Numbered from the stretch's first letter, positions 20,043-28,095 are shown. The stretch is 64,000 nucleotides of DNA from Pseudomonadaceae bacterium (GCA_024743175.1 JANSXA010000010.1:62001-126000); one strand, 5' to 3'. Translations and numbers: made by a program. The notes: a model not told the origin generated them from the sequence alone.

Positions 20043-20561
20043 ATGGATTCAGCTTTCAGCCTCGTTGCGGTTACCGTTATTGGTCTGCTGTTTACGGCAT
20101 CGGTCCTGCACAAGCTGTTCAACTTTTCCGCGTTTACAGAATCTGTCCGGGGCTATCGCCTGTTCGGGTCAGGCCTGACCCAGCCGGTTGCCGGGTTGTT
20201 GGTGTTGTTGGAGTTGATGGTGGTGTTCGCTCTGGTGCAGGCAGACACCAGAGAGGTGGGCGCAATTTTAGCCATCCTGCTGCTGCTGCTCTATGCCGGG
20301 GGCATTGGCATTAATCTGCTGCGTGGTCGTACCTCACTTCACTGCGGCTGTAGCTGGGGTAACGGGCAACAGTTGATTAAACCTGGGCAGGTGCTGAGGA
20401 ACATAAGTCTCGCTGTGGTGGCTGGGATTATTCTGCTGCCTGGCAACGGGCGGGAATTGCTCTGGCTTGATTGGGTATCCGTGATTGCAACAACGGTCAT
20501 TTTTGCTTTTGCATATCTGGCCGCAGAAAGGCTCACAAGTTTTTCGGTGAACCTGCGATGA
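20043..20561 (+). CDS. aauE: MauE/AauE-type membrane protein for amine dehydrogenase light-chain maturation
   Basis: MauE is a DoxX-like inner-membrane protein needed, with MauD, to export/fold the disulfide-rich small subunit of TTQ amine dehydrogenases. The 172-residue product has four to five membrane helices. The motif HCGCSWG with Cys101 and Cys103 after GRTSLH is the typical MauE thiol site. ATG 20043 was chosen because an AGG lies at the right distance; an upstream GTG at 20022 has no ribosome site. Its stop overlaps the aauD start (ATGA). Function is inferred from family and from the light and heavy chain genes downstream. Confidence 0.82.
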   Translation: MDSAFSLVAVTVIGLLFTASVLHKLFNFSAFTESVRGYRLFGSGLTQPVAGLLVLLELMVVFALVQADTREVGAILAILLLLLYAGGIGINLLRGRTSLHCGCSWGNGQQLIKPGQVLRNISLAVVAGIILLPGNGRELLWLDWVSVIATTVIFAFAYLAAERLTSFSVNLR

Positions 20562-21169
20562 GTGATCTTACGGTGGCAATTAGCTTTGTGTTGTTGTGGC
20601 TGGTTGTTGTTGTCATGGCTCTGGTCATCTGGGTTCTGGCCAGGCAGATCGGCGTGTTACACGAACGTATTGCACCCGCGGGTGCCCTGTCCCTGCGCAA
20701 TGGCCTGTCCATTGGTGATGCAGCGCCGCAGGTGACGGTAGAAATGGTATCCGGCAGCCAGCGCACAATTGGCGCAGCAAACCCTTCTGGTCGTTCCACC
20801 TTGCTGTTCTTCTTTTCCCCCACCTGCCCTGTCTGCAAAGAACTTCTGCCCATCATCAAACACAGCTCACAGTCTGAGCAGGACTGGATAGATGTTGTGC
20901 TGGCCGGCGATGGTGACCCTGCTGAACACCAGAAGATTCTGCAGTCCGCGCAGATGCAGGCTTTCCCTTTGACGTTGTCCGCTGCGTTGGGCATTGCCTA
21001 TCATGTTGGCAAATTGCCTTATGCCGCGTTAATCGATGAACAGGGTCTTTTGCAATCTGCCGGGCTGGTCAACTCCCGTGAACACATCGAAAGCCTGTAT
21101 GAAGCCAAAGAAATGGGCGTCAAAGATTTGCAGACTTATCTCAGCCACAACGCGGCTGAGCGGCGTTAG
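20558..21169 (+). CDS. aauD: MauD/AauD-type membrane-anchored thioredoxin-like protein
   Basis: MauD helps form or shuffle the six disulfides of the amine dehydrogenase light chain in the periplasm. The 203-residue product has one N-terminal anchor helix (about 6-28) followed by a thioredoxin-like (peroxiredoxin/ResA type) domain. The redox site is Cys90-Pro-Val-Cys93 in FFSPTCPVCKELLP, and the cis-Pro region is KLPYAAL. It overlaps aauE by 4 bases and is followed closely by the cytochrome gene. A longer open frame upstream lies within aauE and is not used. Confidence 0.85.
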   Translation: MSDLTVAISFVLLWLVVVVMALVIWVLARQIGVLHERIAPAGALSLRNGLSIGDAAPQVTVEMVSGSQRTIGAANPSGRSTLLFFFSPTCPVCKELLPIIKHSSQSEQDWIDVVLAGDGDPAEHQKILQSAQMQAFPLTLSAALGIAYHVGKLPYAALIDEQGLLQSAGLVNSREHIESLYEAKEMGVKDLQTYLSHNAAERR

Positions 21170-21175
21170 TTGCAG

Positions 21176-21601
21176 ATGTTTGCCCATCTGAAAAACTCAA
21201 TACCTGTGCTGTTCAGTGTCTTGTCAGCTGTATACATCGCGCCTGTCTGGCCAAACACGTCTGCATTTGACTACCGAATGAACTGTGAAGGCTGCCATGC
21301 GGTGGCGGGGGCTGGTGTGGAACCGCATGTACCTGCACTAAAAAACAATCTTGCGCCTTTCCTTCGCACACCTGCAGGTCGCGAGTATCTGATCCGGGTG
21401 CCAGGTGTCAGGCAGATCTCAATCAGCAATGCAAAAGTTGCTGATCTGCTCAATTATGTTGTGTTTACCTTGAGCGACATTGAAGAAACCCAGGGTGTGC
21501 GACCCTTCAGCGAAGCCGAAGTCGCGACCTATCGGCAACGAGCCTTTCTTGATGTGCCCGCCGCTCGCGCACGTGCGATGGATGCTTATGAATCACTTTG
21601 A
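21176..21601 (+). CDS. Small periplasmic monohaem c-type cytochrome
   Basis: The 141-residue product has an N-terminal hydrophobic signal segment and one haem c motif CEGCH (37-41). Helix-like C-terminal text VADLLNYVVFTLSD resembles the last helix of class I cytochromes. No obvious Met axial ligand follows the haem motif except one at the extreme C-terminus; a second His (EPHVP) could serve. By analogy with the Alcaligenes faecalis aau cluster, which also carries a small monohaem cytochrome, it may take electrons from the dehydrogenase or serve cofactor maturation. The start may instead be TTG at 21170. It overlaps aauB by 14 bases. Confidence 0.72.
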   Translation: MFAHLKNSIPVLFSVLSAVYIAPVWPNTSAFDYRMNCEGCHAVAGAGVEPHVPALKNNLAPFLRTPAGREYLIRVPGVRQISISNAKVADLLNYVVFTLSDIEETQGVRPFSEAEVATYRQRAFLDVPAARARAMDAYESL

Positions 21602-22733
21602 GATCGGGCGGGGCTGCCTGCTGACGTGCATTGCCATCACTACGCTGTTGCCTACTGGTGCTGTTGCTGAGTTTAAACCCGAGCGACCGACCTTATCGAA
21701 ACTTGAAAACCCTTCCCCCAACTGGGTCTGGATCGGTGGCGCTGGATCCAGCGTGACTTTGATGGATATCGAAAGTGATCGTTATCTGGCGCAGTTCAAC
21801 AACGGTGTCAGCACACTGAAACTCGCAATACCGAAGCGAAACAACGAGTTTTATTCCGTAGAAACCTACATGACAAGGATGTACCGCGGCGCGCGCACAG
21901 ATGTGGTGACGGTACGCAGCAAAGATACGCTGGCTGTGATTGATGAGATTGCGATGCCTGCGAAGAGCTATGAAGGCATGTCTATTTTACACGCCGCCGC
22001 CCTTACCGATGACGATCGCTTTCTGCTTGGATTTAACATGACGCCGGGTCAGTCGGTTTCTATTGTTGATATGCACGACAGGCGGTTTATCGAAGAACTT
22101 GATACAACGGGCTGCGCACTTGTCTACCCAACGCTGCAGCGACGCTTCCATCTGCTGTGTGGTGATGGCAGCGTTGCTACTTTACAGTTGGATGCGTCGG
22201 GCCAGTTGTTAACACGTGCGCGCACGGCGAGCTTTTTCAATCCAGACACAGATCCTGTGATGGAAAAGGGCGCGCGCCACGGCGACGACTGGTACTTCAC
22301 TTCGTTCAACGGCCTGATTTACAAAGTAGCTGTCGTGGATGGTGAAACGCAAATTACGAGCCCCTGGGCGCTGGTCTCAGCGGATGAGCTGAACCTGCAG
22401 TGGAAACCTGGTGGTATGGTGCCTCTGGCCGTACACGACAGGGATAACAGCCTCTACGTGTTAATGCATCGAGGTGGTGCAGACACACACAAACAGGCAG
22501 GCACCCAGGCCTGGGTATTTGATCTTGGGAGCAACTCGCGTAAAAAAGTTATCCGTTTAAAGCACCCCACCCAGTCTCTACACCTGACTCAGGGTAAAAC
22601 ACCCTATCTGCTGGCGCTTTCGGAAGAAGGGGAGAGAATTGATGTATACCATGCCGGCACGGGAGAATGGTCTCACGTGATTGAATCGTTTGGTGACATG
22701 TACCCGGCGCTGTTTCATAACTACATCCGGTGA
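21588..22733 (+). CDS. aauB: Aromatic amine (methylamine-type) dehydrogenase heavy chain
   Basis: This is the large, seven-bladed beta-propeller subunit of a periplasmic TTQ amine dehydrogenase. The 381-residue precursor starts at ATG 21588, giving a clean signal peptide ending near TGAVAEF. Family-like segments are YSVETYMTRMYRGARTDVV, the KPGGM...AVHDRDNSLYVLMHRG blade, HKQAGTQAWVFDL, and TPYLLALSEEGERIDVYHAGTG, in the same order as in AADH and MADH heavy chains. An upstream in-frame ATG inside the cytochrome gene would spoil the signal peptide. The light chain follows after 9 bases. Confidence 0.87.
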   Translation: MNHFEIGRGCLLTCIAITTLLPTGAVAEFKPERPTLSKLENPSPNWVWIGGAGSSVTLMDIESDRYLAQFNNGVSTLKLAIPKRNNEFYSVETYMTRMYRGARTDVVTVRSKDTLAVIDEIAMPAKSYEGMSILHAAALTDDDRFLLGFNMTPGQSVSIVDMHDRRFIEELDTTGCALVYPTLQRRFHLLCGDGSVATLQLDASGQLLTRARTASFFNPDTDPVMEKGARHGDDWYFTSFNGLIYKVAVVDGETQITSPWALVSADELNLQWKPGGMVPLAVHDRDNSLYVLMHRGGADTHKQAGTQAWVFDLGSNSRKKVIRLKHPTQSLHLTQGKTPYLLALSEEGERIDVYHAGTGEWSHVIESFGDMYPALFHNYIR

Positions 22734-22742
22734 GGAGTTTTT

Positions 22743-23291
22743 GTGTCTCACAGTAATTTCAAACCTGTAACGATAGATTCTCTTGCTGAAAAAGTATTGC
22801 GCCACGTTGCCCGCTCATCTTCGCGTCGTGGTCTGCTCAAACGTGTTGGCGGTCTCTTGTTGGGCGCCGCGTCGATTCCTTTGTTACCCGTGTCGCGCAC
22901 AATGGCTGCGGCGGATATTCCCGATGATGCGCTGATCAGCGGTGATGGTGGTGATCCGGAAAGTTGTAATTACTGGCGCTACTGCGGCATCGATGGTAAT
23001 CCCTGCTCCTGTTGCGGCGGCGGTGCAAACAGCTGCCCTCCAGGAACTGAACTGTCACCCATCGGCTGGATCGGCACCTGCAAACACCCGGTTGATGGAC
23101 GTGACTACCTTGTTGCTTATTACGACTGTTGTGGCACCACAAGTTGTGGTCGGTGTTTCTGCACAAGTAATGAGGGCGACCGACCAGTTTATGTGCCGTT
23201 CAAGAACAATGATATTGTCTGGTGTTTTGGTACTGAGAGTAATACCTACCATTGCACTTTAGCCTCGGTTATTGATGTTGCTCCGCAGTAA
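22743..23291 (+). CDS. aauA: Aromatic amine dehydrogenase light chain, TTQ-bearing
   Basis: This is the catalytic small subunit whose tryptophan tryptophylquinone oxidises primary amines to aldehyde and ammonia. The 182-residue precursor starts at GTG 22743 behind GAGGAG. A twin-arginine-like signal SSSRRGLLKR is at about 25-34. The mature part is Cys-rich (CNYWRYCGIDG, CSCCGG, CPPGTELSPIGWIGTC, YYDCCG, CGRCFC). Trp109 (in IGWIGTC) and Trp160 (in DIVWCFG) are the TTQ pair; Asp128 (YYDCCG), Asp84 and Thr172 also fall where the AADH active site has them. CSCCGG and WIGTC look closer to AADH than to methylamine dehydrogenase. Natural substrate unproven. Confidence 0.92.
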   Translation: MSHSNFKPVTIDSLAEKVLRHVARSSSRRGLLKRVGGLLLGAASIPLLPVSRTMAAADIPDDALISGDGGDPESCNYWRYCGIDGNPCSCCGGGANSCPPGTELSPIGWIGTCKHPVDGRDYLVAYYDCCGTTSCGRCFCTSNEGDRPVYVPFKNNDIVWCFGTESNTYHCTLASVIDVAPQ

Positions 23292-23298
23292 AGTGAAT

Positions 23299-24015
23299 AT
23301 GGATCCAACATACAAAGTGCAGAAAAGATTTTCTGATGACGGCTTTCTTTCCATGCCGGGCTTCATAGATAAAGAATCGGTCACGGTTTTGCGCAACGCA
23401 TACGATGAGCTGCTTGCGGGTAGAGTTTCCATAGATGCAAAGGATGATCGCTGGCTGGGTGGCGTTACCCGACAGATTGAACACCCATCTGATTATCATC
23501 CCGTTTTCGCGGACAATGCGGCGTTGCGGGCAGGATATGAAGTAGCGCACTCGATAGCGGGCACACATGTGAAAATCAAACACGTCTATGACCAGCTGCT
23601 GTTCAAGCCACCACAACACGAATACGATACACCCTGGCATCAGGACCTGTCTTATTTGAAAGAACCGTTTGCGCCTGCGGGCTATCACCTGCCCAATGAC
23701 AGTGTGCTGCAGTTCTGGGTTGCGCTGGATGATGCTGATGAATCAAATGGCTGTATGCAGTTCATCCCGGGCGCCCACAACGAGCCACTTCTACCGCATT
23801 ATGTCGCGTCCGGTGATCCACAGCAGCCCAGCAGACTGCTTGCCATAGAAAATGTTGAACAGCATCTGAACCTGCAATCCGCTTGTGCCTGTCCGCTATC
23901 TGCCGGCGGCGCGACGGTGCACGGTTATCTGACGCCACACTACACAGGCCCTAATCAAACACGGGATAAACCCCGTCGGGCCTATATCTTTACCTTTGCA
24001 GTAACGCCGCGCTAG
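23299..24015 (+). CDS. Phytanoyl-CoA dioxygenase (PhyH)-like Fe(II)/2-oxoglutarate oxygenase
   Basis: This is a 238-residue cytoplasmic protein with no signal peptide. The iron-binding motif H114-x-D116 is in DTPWHQDLSYLKEP, and the distal His (208 or 214) and the 2-oxoglutarate arginine are in VHGYLTPHYTGPNQTRDKPRR. QFWVALDD and GCMQFIPGAHN are typical PhyH core segments. It begins 7 bases after aauA (frames open further upstream would overlap aauA), so it is likely in the same transcript. The substrate is unknown; a link to amine catabolism or to light-chain maturation is only an inference. Confidence 0.8.
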   Translation: MDPTYKVQKRFSDDGFLSMPGFIDKESVTVLRNAYDELLAGRVSIDAKDDRWLGGVTRQIEHPSDYHPVFADNAALRAGYEVAHSIAGTHVKIKHVYDQLLFKPPQHEYDTPWHQDLSYLKEPFAPAGYHLPNDSVLQFWVALDDADESNGCMQFIPGAHNEPLLPHYVASGDPQQPSRLLAIENVEQHLNLQSACACPLSAGGATVHGYLTPHYTGPNQTRDKPRRAYIFTFAVTPR

Positions 24016-24062
24016 CGTCTCTACTAACAGGTTCGTATCGCCTGCGGCATCTGTGCACCCTC

Positions 24063-24080
24063 CTGACATAACACTGTCAG
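24063..24080. promoter_or_regulatory. Inverted repeat upstream of SnoaL-like gene
   Basis: CTGACA-N6-TGTCAG is a perfect 6-base inverted repeat, 45 bases before the next start codon, in the 109-base gap after the PhyH-like gene. It could be an operator or a weak hairpin; no T run follows, so it is not a standard terminator. Confidence 0.3.
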
Positions 24081-24124
24081 CAGAACAGGTGTACAGTGGG
24101 CGTTCACCATTCAAAGGATAAATC

Positions 24125-24502
24125 ATGAGTGCATTGGAACTGGGTCAGAAAATGGTCGAAATGGTTAACCAGGGTCCTGCAGGCGAAGCGGATTTTGTGT
24201 CTCAGTACTACGCAGATGATGTCATCAGTATAGAAGGCCAGGGTAGTGATGAAATGCCTGCACGAATTGAGGGATTAGATGCGATCCGAGCCAAACACGC
24301 CTGGTGGTACGACAATAACGACGTCCACAGCACGGTGCTGCAAGGCCCTTATATTGGTCATCGGGATGACCAGTTTGTTGTGCACTTTACGATGGAAATG
24401 ACGCCCAAAGGTGGTGAACGTACGCAGATGGTAGAAGTTGGTCTGTACACGGTGAAGAACAACAAAATTGCTCAGGAAGAGTATCTTTATCTTATGGGCT
24501 AA
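24125..24502 (+). CDS. SnoaL-like / NTF2-fold protein
   Basis: This is a 125-residue soluble protein of the NTF2-like superfamily. The pattern of an N-terminal helix (QKMVEMVNQG), FVSQYYADDVISIEG, a GLDAIRAKHAWWYD helix and the final beta strands (FVVHFTMEM, MVEVGLYTVKNNKIAQEEYLY) is that of the SnoaL/ketosteroid-isomerase group. Such proteins bind small hydrophobic ligands or act as isomerases or cyclases; no substrate can be assigned. AAGGA precedes the ATG. The gene is convergent with the thioesterase, and the stops overlap. Confidence 0.7.
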   Translation: MSALELGQKMVEMVNQGPAGEADFVSQYYADDVISIEGQGSDEMPARIEGLDAIRAKHAWWYDNNDVHSTVLQGPYIGHRDDQFVVHFTMEMTPKGGERTQMVEVGLYTVKNNKIAQEEYLYLMG

Positions 24503-24975
24503 CCGGGTTCCACCCGATAGGCGTCAACAAAAACATCCGGCATCCGCTGTGGTCGCCCGGATTCAACGTTGATGCAAATGTAGTCAATGTCAGCACGCAT
24601 CACACAGGCTTCATCAGCTTCGCGCAGGATCTGAAAATGCCGAGTTGCGCGTAGACGACCATCGTTGTGGCTGAGCCAATCGCCAACCCAAAGCTGATCC
24701 CCGGCGAAAGTTGCGCTGAGATACTGCATCCGCACATCACGTACCGCCATCGCGCAGCCGGTGGCTAACATCGCATCGGGCGGCAGACCCACTGCGGTGG
24801 AGTGTTGCCAGGTGCACGTGAGCAGCCAATCGAGATAATGCACATTGTTTGTATGACCTAACTCGTCGATGTGCCGTTGTTCGACTTTGATTGGTACAAC
24901 AAATGGATCCGGGTGATCCCAGAGCTGGATCAGGTTGTCAGGTGGTTTCTGCATATTGCTTTGCTGGTTTAACAA
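24499..24975 (-). CDS. Hotdog-fold acyl-CoA thioesterase (4HBT/YbgC-like)
   Basis: The 158-residue product has the 4-hydroxybenzoyl-CoA thioesterase pattern: VEQRHIDELGHTNNVHYLDWLL with the catalytic acid and N-terminal helix of the hotdog fold, then RDVRMQYLSATFAGDQLWVGDW, and RATRHFQILRE. It hydrolyses acyl-CoA thioesters; chain length is unknown. The start may be ATG 24975 or the internal ATG at 24954. Transcribed leftward, with the LysE gene upstream on the same strand. Confidence 0.78.
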   Translation of the reverse strand: MLNQQSNMQKPPDNLIQLWDHPDPFVVPIKVEQRHIDELGHTNNVHYLDWLLTCTWQHSTAVGLPPDAMLATGCAMAVRDVRMQYLSATFAGDQLWVGDWLSHNDGRLRATRHFQILREADEACVMRADIDYICINVESGRPQRMPDVFVDAYRVEPG

Positions 24976-24997
24976 CGGTGAGTCGCCTGAACGTCAG

Positions 24998-25585
24998 TCA
25001 GATGATCATGAACAAGCTCAATAACAAGGCGATGGCCATTATAGCGTTAAACCAGCGCAGTCTTGAAGGCGAAGCAATGTACTGATGGATCTGTTGGCCG
25101 AGCGCAGTCCAACTGCAGATACAAGGCAGATTGATCACTCCAAAGATGGCAGCCACCCAGAGCACCTCAGCGACACTGTGCTGTGATGTGTAAACGCTGA
25201 TTGCAGTGATGGCCATCGCCCATGCTTTGGGGTTCACCCACTGAAACAGAGCGGCTTGCATAAAGTTGAGTGGCTGACCGCCCCTGCTGTTTGTTGATGT
25301 CGGCGCGGCTGTGGCGATACGCCAGGCCAGATAAACAAGAAAGACAACGCAAACAACCTTGAGTGCATCGTAAGCGATGGGATAGCTGGAAAAGACCTGC
25401 GCAAGCCCCATACCAACCAGAAAAATCATCATCATGAATCCCAGCGTCACACCGAGAATGTGTTGCACACTCCGGCGCACGCCAAAGTTAGCACCGGATG
25501 CCATCAGCATGAGGTTGTTAGGTCCGGGGGTGATGGAGCTGACAAATGCAAACAACATCAGCGCACTGATCATTTCAATATTCAT
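24998..25585 (-). CDS. LysE-family translocator (amino-acid exporter type)
   Basis: The 195-residue inner-membrane protein has about six hydrophobic segments. The LysE/RhtB signature is visible at the N-terminus: SSITPGPNNLMLMASGANFGVRRS followed by HILGVTLGFMMM (motif split). NPKAWAMAITAISVY is the conserved second-half motif. It probably exports an amino acid or related metabolite; the substrate is not readable. It is divergent from the GST gene and upstream of the thioesterase. Confidence 0.85.
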   Translation of the reverse strand: MNIEMISALMLFAFVSSITPGPNNLMLMASGANFGVRRSVQHILGVTLGFMMMIFLVGMGLAQVFSSYPIAYDALKVVCVVFLVYLAWRIATAAPTSTNSRGGQPLNFMQAALFQWVNPKAWAMAITAISVYTSQHSVAEVLWVAAIFGVINLPCICSWTALGQQIHQYIASPSRLRWFNAIMAIALLLSLFMII

Positions 25586-25716
25586 TACATCGATATCAAC
25601 AAAATGTTTGTGAAGGCTGCCTGATTTGGTGCTTGCCGGGTGCCGCTCGAAGGATAACTGCCTTATGCTAGGGTTGAAATTAGAAATCTGATCTTAAACC
25701 CTGCTGGATACCCACT

Positions 25717-26337
25717 ATGAAACTTTATGATGTTACCCAGGCTCCCAATCCCCGTCGTGTACGCATGTTTGCTGCTGAAAAAGGCATCGATCTCGAATGT
25801 GTGCAGGTCGATATGGCCAAAGGTGAACACAAGACGCCTGAATTTCTGCAGAAGAACCCCAGCGGCAAAATACCGGTGCTTGAACTGGATGATGGTACCT
25901 GCATTGGAGAATCCGTAGCCATCTGTCGCTATCTTGAAGCCATTCACCCCGAACCCAATTTGTTTGGCGAAGCGCCCGTTGAGCTGGCAAAGGTAGAAAT
26001 GGTGCACCGGCAGATTGAGCTGGAACTGTTTTCTCAGGTGGGCACGTCCTGGGTGAATGGTCCGGTGGTCGGAAAACTGTTTGCCGGGCGGATTGAGCAG
26101 ATACCCGCGGCTAAAGACAAAAGTGACAAGTTAACCCACGCATTCTACGAGCGGCTGAACCGGCAGCTTGCAGAAGCGCCGTATATCGCAGGAGACCGGT
26201 TTACTATTGTGGATATCACGACGCTTATCATTGTTGATTTTGCAACAGCCATGGTGGGATTGAAGCCGGCAGAAGATCTGCAAAACCTGTGGCGATGGCA
26301 CGCGCTGGTCAGTGCGCGTCCAAGTGCTGCTGCTTAA
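25717..26337 (+). CDS. Glutathione S-transferase family protein
   Basis: The 206-residue cytosolic protein has an N-terminal thioredoxin-like domain (MKLYDVTQAPNPRRVRMFAAEKG, NPSGKIPVLELDDG with the cis-Pro) and ESVAICRYLEA, where the Glu-Ser pair binds the glutathione gamma-glutamate. A helical C-terminal domain follows with APYIAGDRFTIVDITT, the N-capping box. There is no Cys or Tyr at the usual catalytic spot of beta/alpha classes; the Ser/Asn near PNPRR may serve. The end overlaps the convergent GyrI-like gene. Confidence 0.88.
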   Translation: MKLYDVTQAPNPRRVRMFAAEKGIDLECVQVDMAKGEHKTPEFLQKNPSGKIPVLELDDGTCIGESVAICRYLEAIHPEPNLFGEAPVELAKVEMVHRQIELELFSQVGTSWVNGPVVGKLFAGRIEQIPAAKDKSDKLTHAFYERLNRQLAEAPYIAGDRFTIVDITTLIIVDFATAMVGLKPAEDLQNLWRWHALVSARPSAAA

Positions 26338-26825
26338 GCGTTCTGCTGGGCAGTAATCGGGATCCAGATGTCTTCTTCAGCATCCGGGTCCATCGGCTGG
26401 TAGTGCTCCGGCAGTACTTCGAAATGCTCACGGTCATCCAGGTTGTAAGCAGAACCCGGCAACCAGGTGCCAAAGGCATACATGAAGGTTGAAATGTCTG
26501 TGGCCGGTCCCTGATGGTGAAACACAGCATAAAGCCCGCCGGCTAACTTATATCGCTGCATACCTTCGGGCAGATTACTGTCGGCAGACACCTCTACTGC
26601 AGCCCACTTGGTGAATGTCGCCTCCGGATCAGCAACCTGTGCCGGTCCCTGCGGAAAAATCTGCATCGAGATGAAGTTTGTATTGCTGCGCTGCGAGATT
26701 TCACCGCGCCGGGGCATAAATGACCGCCACAACGCCGGGGTTGAGTCAGCGCTGCGTGACATATCGCTGTGCATCCCCACCAGATGAGTCTCAGCCAGCT
26801 CGATGATTTGTGGCTCAACAGTCAT
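26334..26825 (-). CDS. GyrI-like / AraC effector-binding domain protein
   Basis: The 163-residue protein has no DNA-binding domain. The layout (PQIIELAETHLVGMHS at the N-terminus, ALWRSFMPRRGEI, VSADSNLPEGMQRYKLAGGLYAVF split over two strands, and the C-terminal REHFEVLPEHYQPMDPDAEEDIWIPI) is that of a stand-alone GyrI-like small-molecule-binding domain, as in SbmC/Cass2 proteins. Likely a ligand-binding or hydrolase protein; ligand unknown. Confidence 0.72.
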   Translation of the reverse strand: MTVEPQIIELAETHLVGMHSDMSRSADSTPALWRSFMPRRGEISQRSNTNFISMQIFPQGPAQVADPEATFTKWAAVEVSADSNLPEGMQRYKLAGGLYAVFHHQGPATDISTFMYAFGTWLPGSAYNLDDREHFEVLPEHYQPMDPDAEEDIWIPITAQQNA

Positions 26826-26844
26826 TGTGGAGAGCTAACCGAAT

Positions 26845-28095
26845 TTATCCACCGGCGCCGGTGCTGACCACCGCGTTGGCAACAGCCTCAAACAGCGCCG
26901 GAGTTGGGAAACCATCCGCAACATATTCATGGTCGCTCTGGAAGTTCTGAATCGCTCGTCGTGTTGCCGGGCCCATCACGCCGTCTGGTTCGCCCGCTTC
27001 AAAGCCAAGGGCAACCAGATTTTCCTGCAGCTCGAGTAATGCTGCAGTGGACAACTGGGTGGCTTCAACACTCGGCAGCGTTTGGGCCAGCTTGCCTGCG
27101 CCGGCAATTCTGTCTGCAAGGCGTCCAACAGAAAGCGCATAAAACTCAGAGCGGTTCCACTTCATGATGATGCGGAAGTTGGGATACACCAGAAACGCAG
27201 GGCCGGTATGGCCGGTGGGCACCAGCAGTGCACTCTGCAGAGGCATTGATTCAATCGGGCGCCCGGCGGTATCAGTGACGCCCATTGCCGCCCACTGCGA
27301 CAGCGGCCGCCATTCATCTGAACCTGTCAGGGTGTAATCAAAATTCTGAGGTAGCTTCACTTCCCTGCCCCAACGATAGCCCGGCTCCCAGCCCATGCTG
27401 GCAAGGTAGCTGCCACCGGAATAGAGTGCATCCGAAATGCTGCCCAGCAGATCGCGCCGTCCATCACCGTCTTCGTCTCTGGCGTGCTGCAGGAAGGTTG
27501 TGGGCATGAACTGCATATGGCCGATCGCGCCTGCCCAGGAGCCCAGCAACTCATCGGAGGCGATATCACCGGCATCAACAATCTCCAGGGTGGCCATCAG
27601 TTCCCGGGTAAAAAACGCAGACCGGCGGGAGTCACATGCCAGTGTGGCCAGCGCGCTGGGAATCGGTAATTTGCCGAAGTAACTGCCGAAGTTGGTTTCC
27701 AGACCCCAGAACGCCACCAGGTACTGTGGCGGGACACCAGTCCTTTGCTGGATGCGTTCGAGCAGAGTGGCATGGGTGGCGAGCAGATTTCTGCCTTTGG
27801 ACACCCGGAAATCGGTCACGCGTTTGTTGTAGTACTCGGTGAAGGTCTGGGTGAATTCAGGTTGTGAGCGATCGCTGGCGATAACCCGGGGGAGCTGGTT
27901 GACGTTGGCAAACACATCTTTCACCGTTGCTTCGCTGATACCGCTCTGTAACGCTGTCTGCTTCAGCTCACTGACACAGCTTGCCCAGGCTTCGGGTGTG
28001 GCCTGGGCATGCCCCTGCTGACTCCAGCTCAGGCAGGCCAGACCCACCCCCAGGGTAAACAGACCGATTAGCGATTTATGGGACAGCATATCCAT
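26845..28095 (-). CDS. Lytic murein transglycosylase (MltB family) with peptidoglycan-binding domain
   Basis: The enzyme cleaves the MurNAc-GlcNAc bond with formation of 1,6-anhydro-MurNAc in the periplasm. The 416-residue product has a signal peptide ending near QGHAQA. The SLT_2 domain has the catalytic Glu in FWGLETNFGSYFG and the GAIGHMQFMPTTF motif. A C-terminal peptidoglycan-binding domain 1 follows (LQENLVALGFEAGEPDGVMGP). The start at 28095 gives a normal signal peptide; an upstream ATG at 28140 would add 15 residues. It stands alone, divergent from uvrD. Confidence 0.9.
   Translation of the reverse strand: MDMLSHKSLIGLFTLGVGLACLSWSQQGHAQATPEAWASCVSELKQTALQSGISEATVKDVFANVNQLPRVIASDRSQPEFTQTFTEYYNKRVTDFRVSKGRNLLATHATLLERIQQRTGVPPQYLVAFWGLETNFGSYFGKLPIPSALATLACDSRRSAFFTRELMATLEIVDAGDIASDELLGSWAGAIGHMQFMPTTFLQHARDEDGDGRRDLLGSISDALYSGGSYLASMGWEPGYRWGREVKLPQNFDYTLTGSDEWRPLSQWAAMGVTDTAGRPIESMPLQSALLVPTGHTGPAFLVYPNFRIIMKWNRSEFYALSVGRLADRIAGAGKLAQTLPSVEATQLSTAALLELQENLVALGFEAGEPDGVMGPATRRAIQNFQSDHEYVADGFPTPALFEAVANAVVSTGAGG

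Noticed and set aside
20471-20557. Upstream extension of aauD (29 extra residues) within aauE
   Set aside because: The extra residues are Cys/His-rich out-of-frame text of aauE; the ATGA overlap at 20558 gives a normal membrane anchor.
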